In this document: positions 41,896 through 50,472 of the stretch, piece after piece
Numbering within the stretch: position 1 is the stretch's first letter
Layout of the letters: each line of letters opens with the position of its first letter
Origin: Pseudomonadota bacterium
Lineage (GTDB): Bacteria; Desulfobacterota; Desulfarculia; Desulfarculales; Desulfarculaceae
Direction of reading: 5' to 3'
DNA: 64,000 nucleotides
Assembly: GCA_018902755.1 (NCBI GenBank)
Contig: JAHIQI010000050.1
Span: forward strand, 62,001-126,000
Position numbers and translations under genes: made by a program
The notes under the pieces: model-generated
What the model was told of the DNA's origin: nothing
The model's input: the letters and a program-made list of their open reading frames with translations, nothing else
The model's database searches: none

Positions 41896-42974
41896 AAACG
41901 TCGGCTTCCCATGCGGGCGGCCCGCACCGCCACCAACTCGGCGATGATGCTTATGGCGATCTCCTCCGGGGTTTCGGCCCCGATGGCCAGCCCGATGGGT
42001 GAATGCACTTGCTCCAGTTGCCCGGTGGTGAAGCCTTCCTCACTCAGGGCCTTGTAGATCATGGCCCGTTTGCGCTTGGAGCCGATCATGCCCACATAGG
42101 CGGCGTCTTGCCTGAGCGCCTGGGCCAGGACCTCCTTGTCGTAGAGGTGGCCCCGGGTGACGATCACGATGTAGGCCTCCGGGCCCAGGCTCTCGCCCGC
42201 CAGGACCGTTTCCAGGGGGCGATTCCAAATCTCCCGGGCCTGGGGAAAGCGCAGGCGGTTGGCCCACTCGGGCCGGTCGTCGGCCACCACCAGGCCGAAG
42301 CCCGCCATGGCCGCCAGGGGAGCCAGCTTCTGGCTCACATGCCCCCCGCCGAAGATGTAGACCACCGGCTGGGTGGCGATGGGCTCCAGAAGCAGGGGGG
42401 CGGGCAGGGAGGCGGCCCCGGGGCCTTCCCACAGGCGCTGCATGCTGCGCCCGGCGGCAGCCAGCTCCCGCCCCAGGGCGGCCAGTAGGCCGTCGGCCAG
42501 GGGCAAGGAGCCCAGGGCGGGCTGTCCGGAGCGCAGCAGAAGTTTGCGGCCGGAGACCTTGGGCTCGCCCCCGTCGACCATCAGGGTGGCCAACAGGGCC
42601 CGGCCGCCATCGCCCGCGGCCTGTGCCGCGGCCTGGTACAGGGCCAGGGTTTCCGGGTCGTCGGCCGAGATCGGGTCCAGGAAGACGTCCAGGTCGCCGC
42701 CGCAGATCATCTCGGTGTCGGCCACGTCGGCGCCCATGAGGCGGTAGTGCATCAGCTCGGAGCGTCCCCGCTCCAGGGCCGCGCCCGCCTGCTCAATGAC
42801 CTGGGCCTCGAAGTTGCCTCCACCGATGGTGCCCCAGAACTCACCGCCTTGGCGCACGAAAAAGCGGCTGCCCGCCGAACGCGGGGCAGAGCCTTTTTGT
42901 CCGATTATGGTGGCCAGACACAGGCTGTTGCCCTGGGCCAGTTCTTGGCTGACTGTTGCCAGAAATTCACGCAT
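41892..42974 (-). CDS. XdhC/CoxI-family molybdoenzyme maturation protein
   Basis: A 360-residue protein with the N-terminal XdhC segment (SLCLATIIGQKGSAPRSAGSRFFV, GTIGGGNFEAQV, MICGGDLDVFLDPI) and the C-terminal Rossmann-type domain (VYIFGGGHVSQKLAPLAAMAGFGLVVADDRPEWAN, then YVGMIGSKRKRAMIYKAL). XdhC loads the sulfurated molybdenum cofactor into xanthine-dehydrogenase-type enzymes. No such enzyme is in the window. The 106-base gap before it (43081 side) holds a GC hairpin at about 42990-43011. Confidence 0.9.
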   Translation of the reverse strand: MREFLATVSQELAQGNSLCLATIIGQKGSAPRSAGSRFFVRQGGEFWGTIGGGNFEAQVIEQAGAALERGRSELMHYRLMGADVADTEMICGGDLDVFLDPISADDPETLALYQAAAQAAGDGGRALLATLMVDGGEPKVSGRKLLLRSGQPALGSLPLADGLLAALGRELAAAGRSMQRLWEGPGAASLPAPLLLEPIATQPVVYIFGGGHVSQKLAPLAAMAGFGLVVADDRPEWANRLRFPQAREIWNRPLETVLAGESLGPEAYIVIVTRGHLYDKEVLAQALRQDAAYVGMIGSKRKRAMIYKALSEEGFTTGQLEQVHSPIGLAIGAETPEEIAISIIAELVAVRAARMGSRRL

Positions 42975-43080
42975 AGCTGTTTTTCACAACGGGCCCGCCC
43001 GAGGGCGGCCCGGAAGTAGTTAATATAACTATATACCATCCAGCGGAATTTTACCCGGCCAAGGGAGGCGGCATGGTCTC

Positions 43081-43545
43081 CTAGCCGGTGGGCGCGTCCG
43101 CGGGGGATCTGGCCACCAGCACCGAGCAGGGAGCCTTGCGGACCATTTTTTGGGCCGTGGAGCCGAACACCGTCTCGGCCAGCCCGCTCACCCCGGTGCT
43201 GCCCATGACCAATAGGTCGGCCTGCTCTTCCTTGGCCAGGCGGGTAAGCTCCCGGGAGGGGTCGCCCTCTAACAGGCGGGTCTCCAGATTCACCAAGGGG
43301 GCGGCTTGCCTGCGGCGCTCGTCCAGCGCCTTTTGGCAGGACTCTTGAAGGCCCTGGCGCAGGGCCAGGGTGGTCTGGTTGACCACGAACTCGTCCAGCA
43401 GGGGGTTGGGGGTGACCAAGGGGGGGAGCACGTGCACCAGCATCAGCCGGGCCTGGTGCTGATGGGCCAGGGAGGTGGCCTGTCGCAAGGCCTCCTCGGC
43501 TCCGGGGGAAAAGTCGGTGGCGGCTATGATGCTTTTAAAGCGCAT
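43081..43545 (-). CDS. Universal stress protein (UspA family)
   Basis: A 154-residue protein. It starts MRFKSIIAATDFSPGAEEALRQATSLAHQHQARLMLVHVLPP and ends with the ATP-binding loop LLVMGSTGVSGLAETVFGSTAQKMVRKAPCSVLVAR, where GxxG(9x)G(S/T) is the nucleotide-binding pattern of ATP-binding Usps. It follows mlaD by 12 bases on the same strand, so it is probably co-transcribed with the lipid-transport operon. Its role is stress survival, without a defined substrate. Confidence 0.93.
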   Translation of the reverse strand: MRFKSIIAATDFSPGAEEALRQATSLAHQHQARLMLVHVLPPLVTPNPLLDEFVVNQTTLALRQGLQESCQKALDERRRQAAPLVNLETRLLEGDPSRELTRLAKEEQADLLVMGSTGVSGLAETVFGSTAQKMVRKAPCSVLVARSPADAPTG

Positions 43546-43557
43546 GACAAACCCATC

Positions 43558-45063
43558 CTAAGGTGTGGAGGGGGCGCTGGTAAGCAGGAACTTGATGTCG
43601 TCGTCGGAGAAGTAGATACCACCGCCCATGAAGAATGAGGTATTGCCGTCGTCGCTGGCGATGTCGTCCACGCCCGCGGAAATATAGAAGGAGTTCCAGA
43701 AATCGTAGCTGGCCGCGAAACGCACCCTGGGGTTGGTGTCCTTGCGCCACTCGTAGGCCTCCAGGGTCAGCTTGAGCTTGTCGTTAAACAGGTAGTAGTC
43801 CGCGCCCAGGCCGCCGGTGGAGGAGAAGATGCCCGCCCGGAGGGTAAGGTCCCAGAAGCGCTTGCCGAACTGCACGTTGAAGGTCAGATCGTCGCGGTTG
43901 TAGGTGACGCTGTTGGTCTGGGTCTTGGTGACCACCCCGTCCACGTCCACCGTCTTGTAGGTCTGGGTCTCGGCGCGCTTGCCCCTGGGGTCGTCCACCA
44001 CGCCGATGAGGAAGAACTTGTCCGCCTTGGGCTGTAGCCTGAGGTTAAGCTCGCTGCGGAGCGACTCCTCCTTGAACACGTACTCGCCCCGGTACTCCAC
44101 GAACACCTTCCAGGCGTCGGCCCGGGCCAGGTAATCGTTTATGCCGGTGAGGGCCTCGTCAATCTTGGTCACCGTGGTGTCGTCGTTGACCAGCTTGCCG
44201 ATGCTTCCCTCGCCCTTTTCGATCTTCTTGCTGACTTCCTTGAGCGAGGCCAGGGTGGAGTTGAGGTCGTCGATGGTCTGCTTGTTGTTCACCAGCTGGC
44301 CTATGGTGCCCTCGCCCTTGTCAACCTTGGTCATCACCGAGTTCAACGAGGCGATGGTCTTTTGCATCTGCACGCTGGCGATCTGGAAATTCTTGATGGT
44401 TTCGCTCAGCGCCTTTTTGTTGTCGCTGGAGAGCTCGCTGAGGTCGCCGGTGAAGCGGTCCATGTTGGACACGATGCGGTTCAGGCGCGCCTCGTTGGTG
44501 GAGACCACCGTCTTGAGGCTGCCGGTCAGCTCGCGCAGGTTGGCCAGGGCCTCGCTGATGTTGCGGGTGGACTCGGGAGAAGCGATGGAAACCTTGAGGG
44601 ATTCGGTGATCTGGCGGATGTTGTCGGCCACCTCGCCCACCCGGGCCATCACCTGATCCAGGTCGGTGGGCACGCTGGCCCTGGTGATCTGCTGGCCGTC
44701 TTTTAGCTTGGGGGCGTTGGGGGTTCCAGGCTCCATGGCCACGTACTTGTCGCCCAGCACCCCTCGGGTGCGGATGAGGGCGTTGACGTCCTGGGCCAGG
44801 GGGACGTCCTTGGAGATCATCATGGTCACCCTGGCCTTGCCGTTGTCCAGGGCGATCTTCTCCACCTGACCGATCTGGATGCCGGCCATCTCCACCGGGG
44901 CCATCTTCTTCAGGCCCGTGGCCTGGTCGAACACCGCGTAGACCTCGTAGCCCTCGGGCCCGCCGATCTTGAAAGATCCCAGACGAATGGTCATGTAAGC
45001 CAAAACGGCCAGCCCCACCAACACGAAAATGCCGACTTTGGCTTCTGTGGAAACTCCGGACAT
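43558..45063 (-). CDS. mlaD: MlaD-family (MCE domain) substrate-binding protein
   Basis: A 501-residue protein with one N-terminal helix (VGIFVLVGLAVLAYMTIRLG, residues 10-29) and the MCE domain (YEVYAVFDQATGLKKMAPVEMAGIQIGQVEKIAL, RGVLGDKYVAMEPG). A long coiled coil (about residues 150-330) with repeated MxKxxxGEGTIGQLVN/KGEGSIGKLVND units follows, and then a beta-rich C-terminal part with Tyr-rich strands. In Mla systems the hexameric MCE ring carries phospholipid across the periplasm. E. coli MlaD is only 183 residues. This long form with coiled coil resembles needle-type MCE proteins and could reach the outer membrane. Confidence 0.9.
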   Translation of the reverse strand: MSGVSTEAKVGIFVLVGLAVLAYMTIRLGSFKIGGPEGYEVYAVFDQATGLKKMAPVEMAGIQIGQVEKIALDNGKARVTMMISKDVPLAQDVNALIRTRGVLGDKYVAMEPGTPNAPKLKDGQQITRASVPTDLDQVMARVGEVADNIRQITESLKVSIASPESTRNISEALANLRELTGSLKTVVSTNEARLNRIVSNMDRFTGDLSELSSDNKKALSETIKNFQIASVQMQKTIASLNSVMTKVDKGEGTIGQLVNNKQTIDDLNSTLASLKEVSKKIEKGEGSIGKLVNDDTTVTKIDEALTGINDYLARADAWKVFVEYRGEYVFKEESLRSELNLRLQPKADKFFLIGVVDDPRGKRAETQTYKTVDVDGVVTKTQTNSVTYNRDDLTFNVQFGKRFWDLTLRAGIFSSTGGLGADYYLFNDKLKLTLEAYEWRKDTNPRVRFAASYDFWNSFYISAGVDDIASDDGNTSFFMGGGIYFSDDDIKFLLTSAPSTP

Positions 45064-45120
45064 GATGCCTCCGGTGAATGCGGCTCCTAGTATATAACGT
45101 ATCCGGACCTGATGGCCGGT

Positions 45121-45885
45121 TTATATAACGTCTATAGGTCCTTCGGGCCGCCCGTGGATAAACTGCTGCACCACCTCGTCGGAACTGTCGCGTATCTGGT
45201 CCGGGGTGCCTTGCGCAATGATTTTACCATGATAGAGCATGGCGATATTCTGGCCCACCTGATAGGCCCCCTCGATGTCGTGGCTGATGACCACCGAGGT
45301 GACCCCCAGCTTCTCCTGGGTGTCGGCGATGAGCCGGTTGATGGCCGCCGACAGCGGCGGGTCCAGGCCGGTGGTGGGCTCGTCGTAGAGGATTATCTCC
45401 GGCTCCAGGGCTATGGCCCGGGCCAGGCCCACCCTTTTGCGCATGCCGCCGGACAGTTCGCTGGGCATCTTGTGCTCCACCCCCGGCAGGCCCACCATGG
45501 CCAGCTTTTCCGAAACCACCTCGCGCACCTGCTTTTCCTTCAGGTTGGTGTGCTCCCGGAGGGGGAAGGCCACATTGTCCATCACGGTCATGGAGTCGAA
45601 CAGGGCCGCTTCCTGGAAGAGCATGCCGAAGCGCCGCCGCACCTGATTGAGCTGGTGGTCGCTCATGCGCACGATGTCGCCGCCGCCCACCATGACCTGG
45701 CCCTGGTCCGGCTTGATCAGGCCGATCATGTGCTTGAGCATCACGCTCTTGCCGCCGCCGGAGCGGCCGATGATCACCGTGGTCTGGCCTTTGGGAATGC
45801 CCAGGTTCAGGCCTTTGAGCACCTGCTGGGCCCCGAAGGCCTTGTAGATGTCGATCAACTCGATTATGTTTCTGTTTTCGCTCAT
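45121..45885 (-). CDS. mlaF: Mla-type ABC transporter ATPase
   Basis: A 254-residue ATPase. Walker A is GRSGGGKSV near residue 38, signature ELSGGMRKRVGLARAIAL near 142, Walker B IILYDEPTTGLDP near 163, and the switch His lies in VVISHDI. The Gly-rich Walker A and ELSGGM are those of MlaF/TtgA-type lipid transport ATPases. It drives the MlaE permease for phospholipid movement between membranes. It lies six bases after mlaE and 57 before mlaD. Confidence 0.93.
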   Translation of the reverse strand: MSENRNIIELIDIYKAFGAQQVLKGLNLGIPKGQTTVIIGRSGGGKSVMLKHMIGLIKPDQGQVMVGGGDIVRMSDHQLNQVRRRFGMLFQEAALFDSMTVMDNVAFPLREHTNLKEKQVREVVSEKLAMVGLPGVEHKMPSELSGGMRKRVGLARAIALEPEIILYDEPTTGLDPPLSAAINRLIADTQEKLGVTSVVISHDIEGAYQVGQNIAMLYHGKIIAQGTPDQIRDSSDEVVQQFIHGRPEGPIDVI

Positions 45886-45891
45886 GATCTC

Positions 45892-46668
45892 CTAGAACAT
45901 AATCGCGGTGAGCACGTAGTCCGAGGCCAGGATCAGCACACTGCCCAAAACCACCGCGCGGGTGGTGGCCCGGCCCACGCCTTCGGCGCCGCCGGAGGTG
46001 TAAAAGCCCTTGTAGCATCCCACCAGGGAGAGGATCAGGCCGAAAAAGGCCGCCTTCACCAGGCCCATGGAGATGTCGGAAAAATCCATGTATTCGATTA
46101 TCTTGGAGATGAAGATGCCGTGGTTGATGCCCAAGAGGCCAACCCCCACCACATAGGCCCCCACGATTCCCACGAAGTCGGCGATGACCGTGAGCACCGG
46201 CAGCATGGCCACCGAGGCCAGGATGCGTGGAACCACCAGGTATTGCACCGGGTTGACCGCCATGACGTACAGGGCGTCCACCTGCTCGGTGACTCGCATG
46301 GTCCCCAACTCGGCGGCCATGGCGCTGCCCGCCCGGCCGGTGACCATCAGGGAGGTGAGCACCGGGCCCAGCTCGCGGGTGAGGGCCAGGGCCACGGTGG
46401 AGCCCACCAGGCTCTCGGCCCCGAACAGGGAGAATCCGTGGTAGCTCTGCAGGGCGAAAACCCCGCCGGTGAAAGCCCCGGTGAGTATGGTGACGCCCAG
46501 GGAGCCGATGCCCACGAACTCCATTTGCTTCATGATCTGGCTGAAGCGAAACGGCGGGCGCAACAGCCACAACACCGACTGAATGAAAAGCAGGAGCAAT
46601 TCGCCGGCTTCGTCCAGCCAGCGAAGGAATTTTCCTCCCACATATTCCATCGGGCGCATAAAGCCCAT
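45892..46668 (-). CDS. mlaE: Mla-type ABC transporter permease
   Basis: A 258-residue inner-membrane permease with five to six helices. It shows FVGIGSLGVTILTGAFTGGVFALQSYHGF, ELGPVLTSLMVTGRAGSAMAAELGTMRVTEQVDAL (the MlaE signature) and a C-terminal GVGRATTRAVVLGSVLILASDYVLTAIMF. I start it at ATG 46668 (MGFMRPMEYVGG). An upstream TTG at 46719 would lie only two bases after the predicted transcription start and is unlikely. It is the first gene of mlaE-mlaF-mlaD-usp. Confidence 0.92.
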   Translation of the reverse strand: MGFMRPMEYVGGKFLRWLDEAGELLLLFIQSVLWLLRPPFRFSQIMKQMEFVGIGSLGVTILTGAFTGGVFALQSYHGFSLFGAESLVGSTVALALTRELGPVLTSLMVTGRAGSAMAAELGTMRVTEQVDALYVMAVNPVQYLVVPRILASVAMLPVLTVIADFVGIVGAYVVGVGLLGINHGIFISKIIEYMDFSDISMGLVKAAFFGLILSLVGCYKGFYTSGGAEGVGRATTRAVVLGSVLILASDYVLTAIMF

Positions 46669-46727
46669 GGCAGCTTCTTCTCCGCGGCGGCACCGGGGAT
46701 TGTGCCGATAAGGGTTCAACGTTTCCC

Positions 46728-46756
46728 ACTATATGGCCCCCTTGACATGCCGTCAA
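46728..46756 (-). promoter_or_regulatory. Promoter of the mla operon
   Basis: On the - strand TTGACG (46751-46756) and TATAGT (46728-46733) are exactly 17 bases apart, a strong sigma-70-type pair. Transcription would start near 46721, about 53 bases before the mlaE ATG. Confidence 0.7.
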
Positions 46757-46798
46757 GAAACGATGGCGTAACAACTGCATTCCCGCTCCGGCGCCCCC

Positions 46799-46827
46799 TT
46801 GACGTTGGCCCACCCGCTTGATAGTGT
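46799..46827 (+). promoter_or_regulatory. Promoter of the thiamine operon
   Basis: TTGACG (46799-46804), a 17-base spacer and TAGTGT (46822-46827). The predicted start near 46834 coincides with the first base of the TPP aptamer, which supports this reading. The -10 box is weak. Confidence 0.6.
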
Positions 46828-46835
46828 TGCAGCGT

Positions 46836-46952
46836 GGGCCGGGGGGTGCCTCCAAGGAGGCTGAGAGCGACGCCAAGGCGGCGCGACCCCTAGAACCTGA
46901 TCCGGTTAATTCCGGCGTAGGGAACGGCTCGCCCGTTTAAGGAGCTTTTTTT
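46836..46952 (+). promoter_or_regulatory. TPP (THI-element) riboswitch
   Basis: The conserved THI-box parts appear in order: GGGGTGCC (46843-46850), GGCTGAGA (46859-46866), GACCCC, GAACCTGATCCGGTTAATTCCGGCGTAGGGAA, of which the last part ends near 46924. The outer P1 stem pairs GGGCCG (46836-46841) with CGGCTC (46925-46930). A run of seven T (46946-46952) preceded by short stems suggests transcription attenuation. A second hairpin at 46970-46991 (GGGCCGCC with GGCGGCCC) lies 30 bases before the start codon. Thiamine pyrophosphate binding would lower expression of thiDN-thiC-mpgP-birA. Confidence 0.93.
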
Positions 46953-47020
46953 AGCACCCTGACCGAGCGGGGCCGCCGACTACGGCGGCCCTTCACTATT
47001 TTTATGGGAGGTTCCCGCAG

Positions 47021-48364
47021 ATGACCCCAGCAAGGGTCTTGATCATAGCCGGTTCCGACAGCGGGGGCGGGGCCGGCATCCAAGCCGATCTGAAGGCGGC
47101 AGCGGCCCTGGGGGCCCACGCCATGACCGTCATCACCGCCCTGACCGCCCAAAACACCCGCGAGGTGCGCGGGGTGCACCCGGTGCCCCTGGACTTCGTG
47201 GAGCAACAGTTCGCCGCCGTGGCCGAGGACATCGGCCTGGACGCGGTGAAGACCGGCATGCTGCACTCGGCCAAGCTGGTGGAGTTGGTGGCCGGGCTCT
47301 TGGCCCTGGTCAAGGTTCCGGTGGTGGTGGACCCGGTGATGGTGGCCAAGGGCGGAAGCCGCCTGCTGGACCCCGAGGCGGTGGAAGCGGTGAAAACCCA
47401 GCTCCTGCCACGGGCCTCCCTGGTCACCCCCAACCTGGACGAGGCGGAGGCCCTCTTGGGGCGTCCGGTCCGGGACAGGGCGGCCATGGAAGCGGCGGCG
47501 GTGGAACTGGTCTCGTTGGGGGCGGGCGCGGCCCTGATTAAGGGCGGGCATCTCACCGGCCAACCGGGGGACCTGCTCTTCGACGGCAAGCGGAACTATT
47601 TTTTCAGCGCCCCGCGCATCGACACCCCCCACACCCACGGCACCGGCTGCACCCTGGCCTCGGCCATCGCCTCGCTCCTGGCCCAGGGCTGGGACCTGGC
47701 CCCTGCGGTGGAGCGCGCCCGCCTGCTGGTGCGCCGGGCCATCACCGGGGGGCTGGTATTGGGCCATGGCCACGGCCCGGTGAACGCCCTGGCCGACCTG
47801 GGGCCGCGCCTGGAGCTGGGCCCCTGCCTGGCGGAGATGGATGCGGCCATCGAGCGCATGGAGGGGGTGCCCGGCCTGGGGGACATGATCCCCGAGGTGC
47901 GCGGCCAGCTGGGCTACGCCCTGCCCGGGGCCGCATCGGCGGCCGAAGTGTTGGCCGTGGCCGGGCGCATCACCAACATCGGCCCCATGCTCAAGGCCGC
48001 CGGCCCGGTGCGCCCAGGCGCCAGCAGCCACGTGGCCAAGATCGTCCTGGCGGCCATGTCCGCCGACCCCAGCATGCGCGCGGCCATGGCCTGCCGTTTC
48101 GACCAGGCCCTGGTCGAGCGGGCCAAGGACCTGGGCTGGGCCGTGGGCGAATTCTCAAGGGCCAACGAGCCCCCCGAGGTGAAGCAGCGGGAAGGCTCTT
48201 CCCTGGAGTGGGGCACCAGCAACGTTATAGAGCGCCTGGGCATGGTGCCCGAGGTGATATTCGATCGCGGCGAGTCCGGCAAGGAGCCGGTGCTCAGGCT
48301 TTTGGCCCGTAATCCGGGCGCAATCGTGGATCGGCTGCTACTTTTGGCCGGCCAGGGAGCATAA
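47021..48364 (+). CDS. thiD: ThiD-ThiN fusion (HMP-P kinase/thiamine-phosphate synthase)
   Basis: A 447-residue fusion. Residues 1-260 are ThiD (VLIIAGSDSGGGAGIQADLKA, HAMTVITALTAQNT, VVDPVMVAKGG, THGTGCTLASAIAS), which phosphorylates HMP to HMP-PP. Residues 270-447 are a ThiN-type thiamine-phosphate synthase domain (GQLGYALPGAAS, AGRITNIG, ANEPPEVKQREGSSLEWGT), which joins HMP-PP and the thiazole. The fusion replaces ThiE, as in archaea and some deep-branching or anaerobic bacteria. It is the first gene after the riboswitch. Confidence 0.93.
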   Translation: MTPARVLIIAGSDSGGGAGIQADLKAAAALGAHAMTVITALTAQNTREVRGVHPVPLDFVEQQFAAVAEDIGLDAVKTGMLHSAKLVELVAGLLALVKVPVVVDPVMVAKGGSRLLDPEAVEAVKTQLLPRASLVTPNLDEAEALLGRPVRDRAAMEAAAVELVSLGAGAALIKGGHLTGQPGDLLFDGKRNYFFSAPRIDTPHTHGTGCTLASAIASLLAQGWDLAPAVERARLLVRRAITGGLVLGHGHGPVNALADLGPRLELGPCLAEMDAAIERMEGVPGLGDMIPEVRGQLGYALPGAASAAEVLAVAGRITNIGPMLKAAGPVRPGASSHVAKIVLAAMSADPSMRAAMACRFDQALVERAKDLGWAVGEFSRANEPPEVKQREGSSLEWGTSNVIERLGMVPEVIFDRGESGKEPVLRLLARNPGAIVDRLLLLAGQGA

Positions 48365-48366
48365 TC

Positions 48367-49662
48367 ATGAGCGAAACGCAACTGCAAGCGGCCCGGGCAG
48401 GCAAGATCACCCCGGCCATGGAACAAGTCGCCGCCAAGGAAGGCCAGGGCGCGGAGCAGATCCGCGAACTGGTGGCCCAGGGCAAGATAGCCATCCCCTT
48501 CAACCCCGGCCACTCCCGCCTGGAGCCCTGCGGGGTGGGCCAGGGCCTGTCGGTCAAGGTCAACGCCAACCTGGGCTCCAGCCCGGACCGCTGCGACCCG
48601 GCCGAGGAGGCCGAGAAGCTCTCCGCCGCCCTGGAGGCCGGGGCCGACGCGGTGATGGACCTTTCCACCGGCGGGGACCTCACCGCCATGCGCCGCCAGG
48701 TGCTGGACCTGAGTCCGGTGCCGGTGGGCACGGTGCCCATCTACCAGGCCGCGGTGGAAGTGACCGGCGAGGGTCGAGGCATCATCGACATCACCGCTGA
48801 GGACCTTTTCCGGGTCATAGAGCAGCAGGCCCAAGAGGGCGTGGACTTCATGACCGTGCACTGCGGGGTCACCCGCGCGGCGGTGGACCACCTGCGCTCC
48901 GAGGGGCGCATCACCGACGTGGTGAGCCGGGGCGGCTCCTTCCTGACCTGCTGGATGCTGGCCAATGAGAAGGAAAACCCCCTGTACGAACAGTATGACC
49001 GGCTGCTGGACATCTGCGTTAAACACGACGTGACCCTGTCCCTGGGCGACGGCCTTCGGCCCGGCTGCCTGGCCGACGCCACCGACCGGGCCCAGGTCAG
49101 CGAGCTGATCACCCTGGGCGCCCTGACCCAGAGGGCCTGGGACGCGGGGGTGCAGGTGATGATCGAGGGGCCGGGCCACGTGCCCCTGGACCAGGTGCAG
49201 GCCAACGTGGTTTTGCAAAAGCGCCTGTGCCACGGCGCGCCCTTCTACGTGCTGGGCCCCCTGGTCACCGACATCGCCGCCGGGCACGACCACGTGGCCT
49301 GCGCCATCGGCGGTGCCTTGGCCGCCTGGGCCGGAGCCGACTTCCTGTGCTACGTGACCCCCAGCGAACATCTGGCCCTACCTGGCCCCAATGATGTATA
49401 TGAAGGAGTTATAACCACGCGCATCGCGGCCCACGCGGCTGACATCGCCAGGGGCAATCAGGCGGCCATCGCCCGGGACCGGGCCATGGCCCAGGCCCGC
49501 AAGGCCATGGACTGGAACGCCATGTTCGAACTGTGCCTGGACCCCAAGACCGCCAAGGCCATGCGCGCGGGCAGCCCTCCGGGCGAAGAGGAGGTCTGCA
49601 CCATGTGCGGCAAGTACTGCGCCATGAAGCTGGTGAACGAGCACCTGCACGGAAAGGAATAA
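48367..49662 (+). CDS. thiC: Phosphomethylpyrimidine synthase
   Basis: A 431-residue radical SAM enzyme that turns 5-aminoimidazole ribotide into HMP-P, the pyrimidine part of thiamine. It has NLGSSPDRCDP-type substrate motifs, MTVHCGVTRAAVDHL and the unusual C-terminal cluster CTMCGKYCAMK (near 413-423), the CxxCxxxxC binding the 4Fe-4S centre in ThiC. This is the short ThiC form, lacking the N-terminal extension of the E. coli enzyme. It starts two bases after the thiDN stop. Confidence 0.96.
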   Translation: MSETQLQAARAGKITPAMEQVAAKEGQGAEQIRELVAQGKIAIPFNPGHSRLEPCGVGQGLSVKVNANLGSSPDRCDPAEEAEKLSAALEAGADAVMDLSTGGDLTAMRRQVLDLSPVPVGTVPIYQAAVEVTGEGRGIIDITAEDLFRVIEQQAQEGVDFMTVHCGVTRAAVDHLRSEGRITDVVSRGGSFLTCWMLANEKENPLYEQYDRLLDICVKHDVTLSLGDGLRPGCLADATDRAQVSELITLGALTQRAWDAGVQVMIEGPGHVPLDQVQANVVLQKRLCHGAPFYVLGPLVTDIAAGHDHVACAIGGALAAWAGADFLCYVTPSEHLALPGPNDVYEGVITTRIAAHAADIARGNQAAIARDRAMAQARKAMDWNAMFELCLDPKTAKAMRAGSPPGEEEVCTMCGKYCAMKLVNEHLHGKE

Positions 49663-49665
49663 GCC

Positions 49666-50472
49666 ATGGGTCTGGTGATCTTCAGTGACCTGGACGGAAC
49701 CCTGCTGGATCACCACACCTATTCCTATCAGCCCGCCCTGCCCGCCCTGGGGGAGCTGAAGCGCCGGGGCATCCCCCTGGTGCTGTGCTCCTCCAAGACC
49801 AGGGCCGAGATGATCCCCCTGCACGCCGAGTTGGGCCTGGACGCGCCCATCATTACCGAGAACGGCGGCGGGGTCTTCGCCCCGCAAGACAACACCGTGG
49901 CCAAGGGCGACGCCTGGCGCGACGCGGGCGAGGGATGGCGGGTGCTGGAGATCGGCCTGCCCATCGACGAGCTGCGCCAGCGCATGGAGGGCTTCAAGGA
50001 CGAGCTGGGCCTCAAGGGCTTCTCCGACCTGAGCAACCACGAGGTGGCCAAGCTCACCGGCCTGAGCAAGGAGCAGGCGGCCAGGGCCCGTGAGCGGGAA
50101 TTCAACGAGCCCCTGCTGCCCCCGGACGACAATGAGGCGGGCAAGGCCCTCACCGAGGCGGCCGAGGAGGCGGGCCTGCAACTCACCCAGGGAGGCCGCT
50201 TCTGGCACCTGCTGGGCGGGGGCGACAAGGGCAAGGCGGTGCGCCTGCTCTCGGTGCTCTACGCCAAGCACGACCCCGAGCTGGTCACCATGGCCCTGGG
50301 CGACGCGCCCAACGACCTGAGCATGCTGGAAGCGGTGGAGCGTCCGGTGCTGGTGGCCCAGCCCGGTGGCGGCCACGCCGAAGTGGCGCTGGAGGGCCTG
50401 ATCCGAGAGCCCCTGGCCGGGCCGGCGGGATTCAACCACGCGGTGCTGGCCGCCCTGGAAGAGCTTCGTTGA
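49666..50472 (+). CDS. HAD phosphatase, mannosyl-3-phosphoglycerate phosphatase (MpgP) type
   Basis: A 268-residue HAD IIB phosphatase. It starts IFSDLDGTLLDHHTYSY with the nucleophile Asp and acid Asp, followed by LVLCSSKTRAEM, ITENGGGVFAP and late GDKGKAVRLL and LGDAPNDLSMLE, the order of MpgP/YedP proteins. No mannosyl-3-phosphoglycerate synthase is nearby. Placed in a riboswitch-controlled thiamine operon, it might dephosphorylate a thiamine intermediate instead (inference). Its stop overlaps the start of birA. Confidence 0.85.
   Translation: MGLVIFSDLDGTLLDHHTYSYQPALPALGELKRRGIPLVLCSSKTRAEMIPLHAELGLDAPIITENGGGVFAPQDNTVAKGDAWRDAGEGWRVLEIGLPIDELRQRMEGFKDELGLKGFSDLSNHEVAKLTGLSKEQAARAREREFNEPLLPPDDNEAGKALTEAAEEAGLQLTQGGRFWHLLGGGDKGKAVRLLSVLYAKHDPELVTMALGDAPNDLSMLEAVERPVLVAQPGGGHAEVALEGLIREPLAGPAGFNHAVLAALEELR

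Noticed and set aside
46668..46719. TTG start for mlaE at 46719
   Set aside because: The predicted transcription start is near 46721, leaving no leader; the ATG at 46668 begins where family homology begins.
45112..46821. 569-codon open frame on the + strand opposite mlaF and mlaE
   Set aside because: It is antisense to two well-supported Mla genes and very rich in His and Gly; no start signal.
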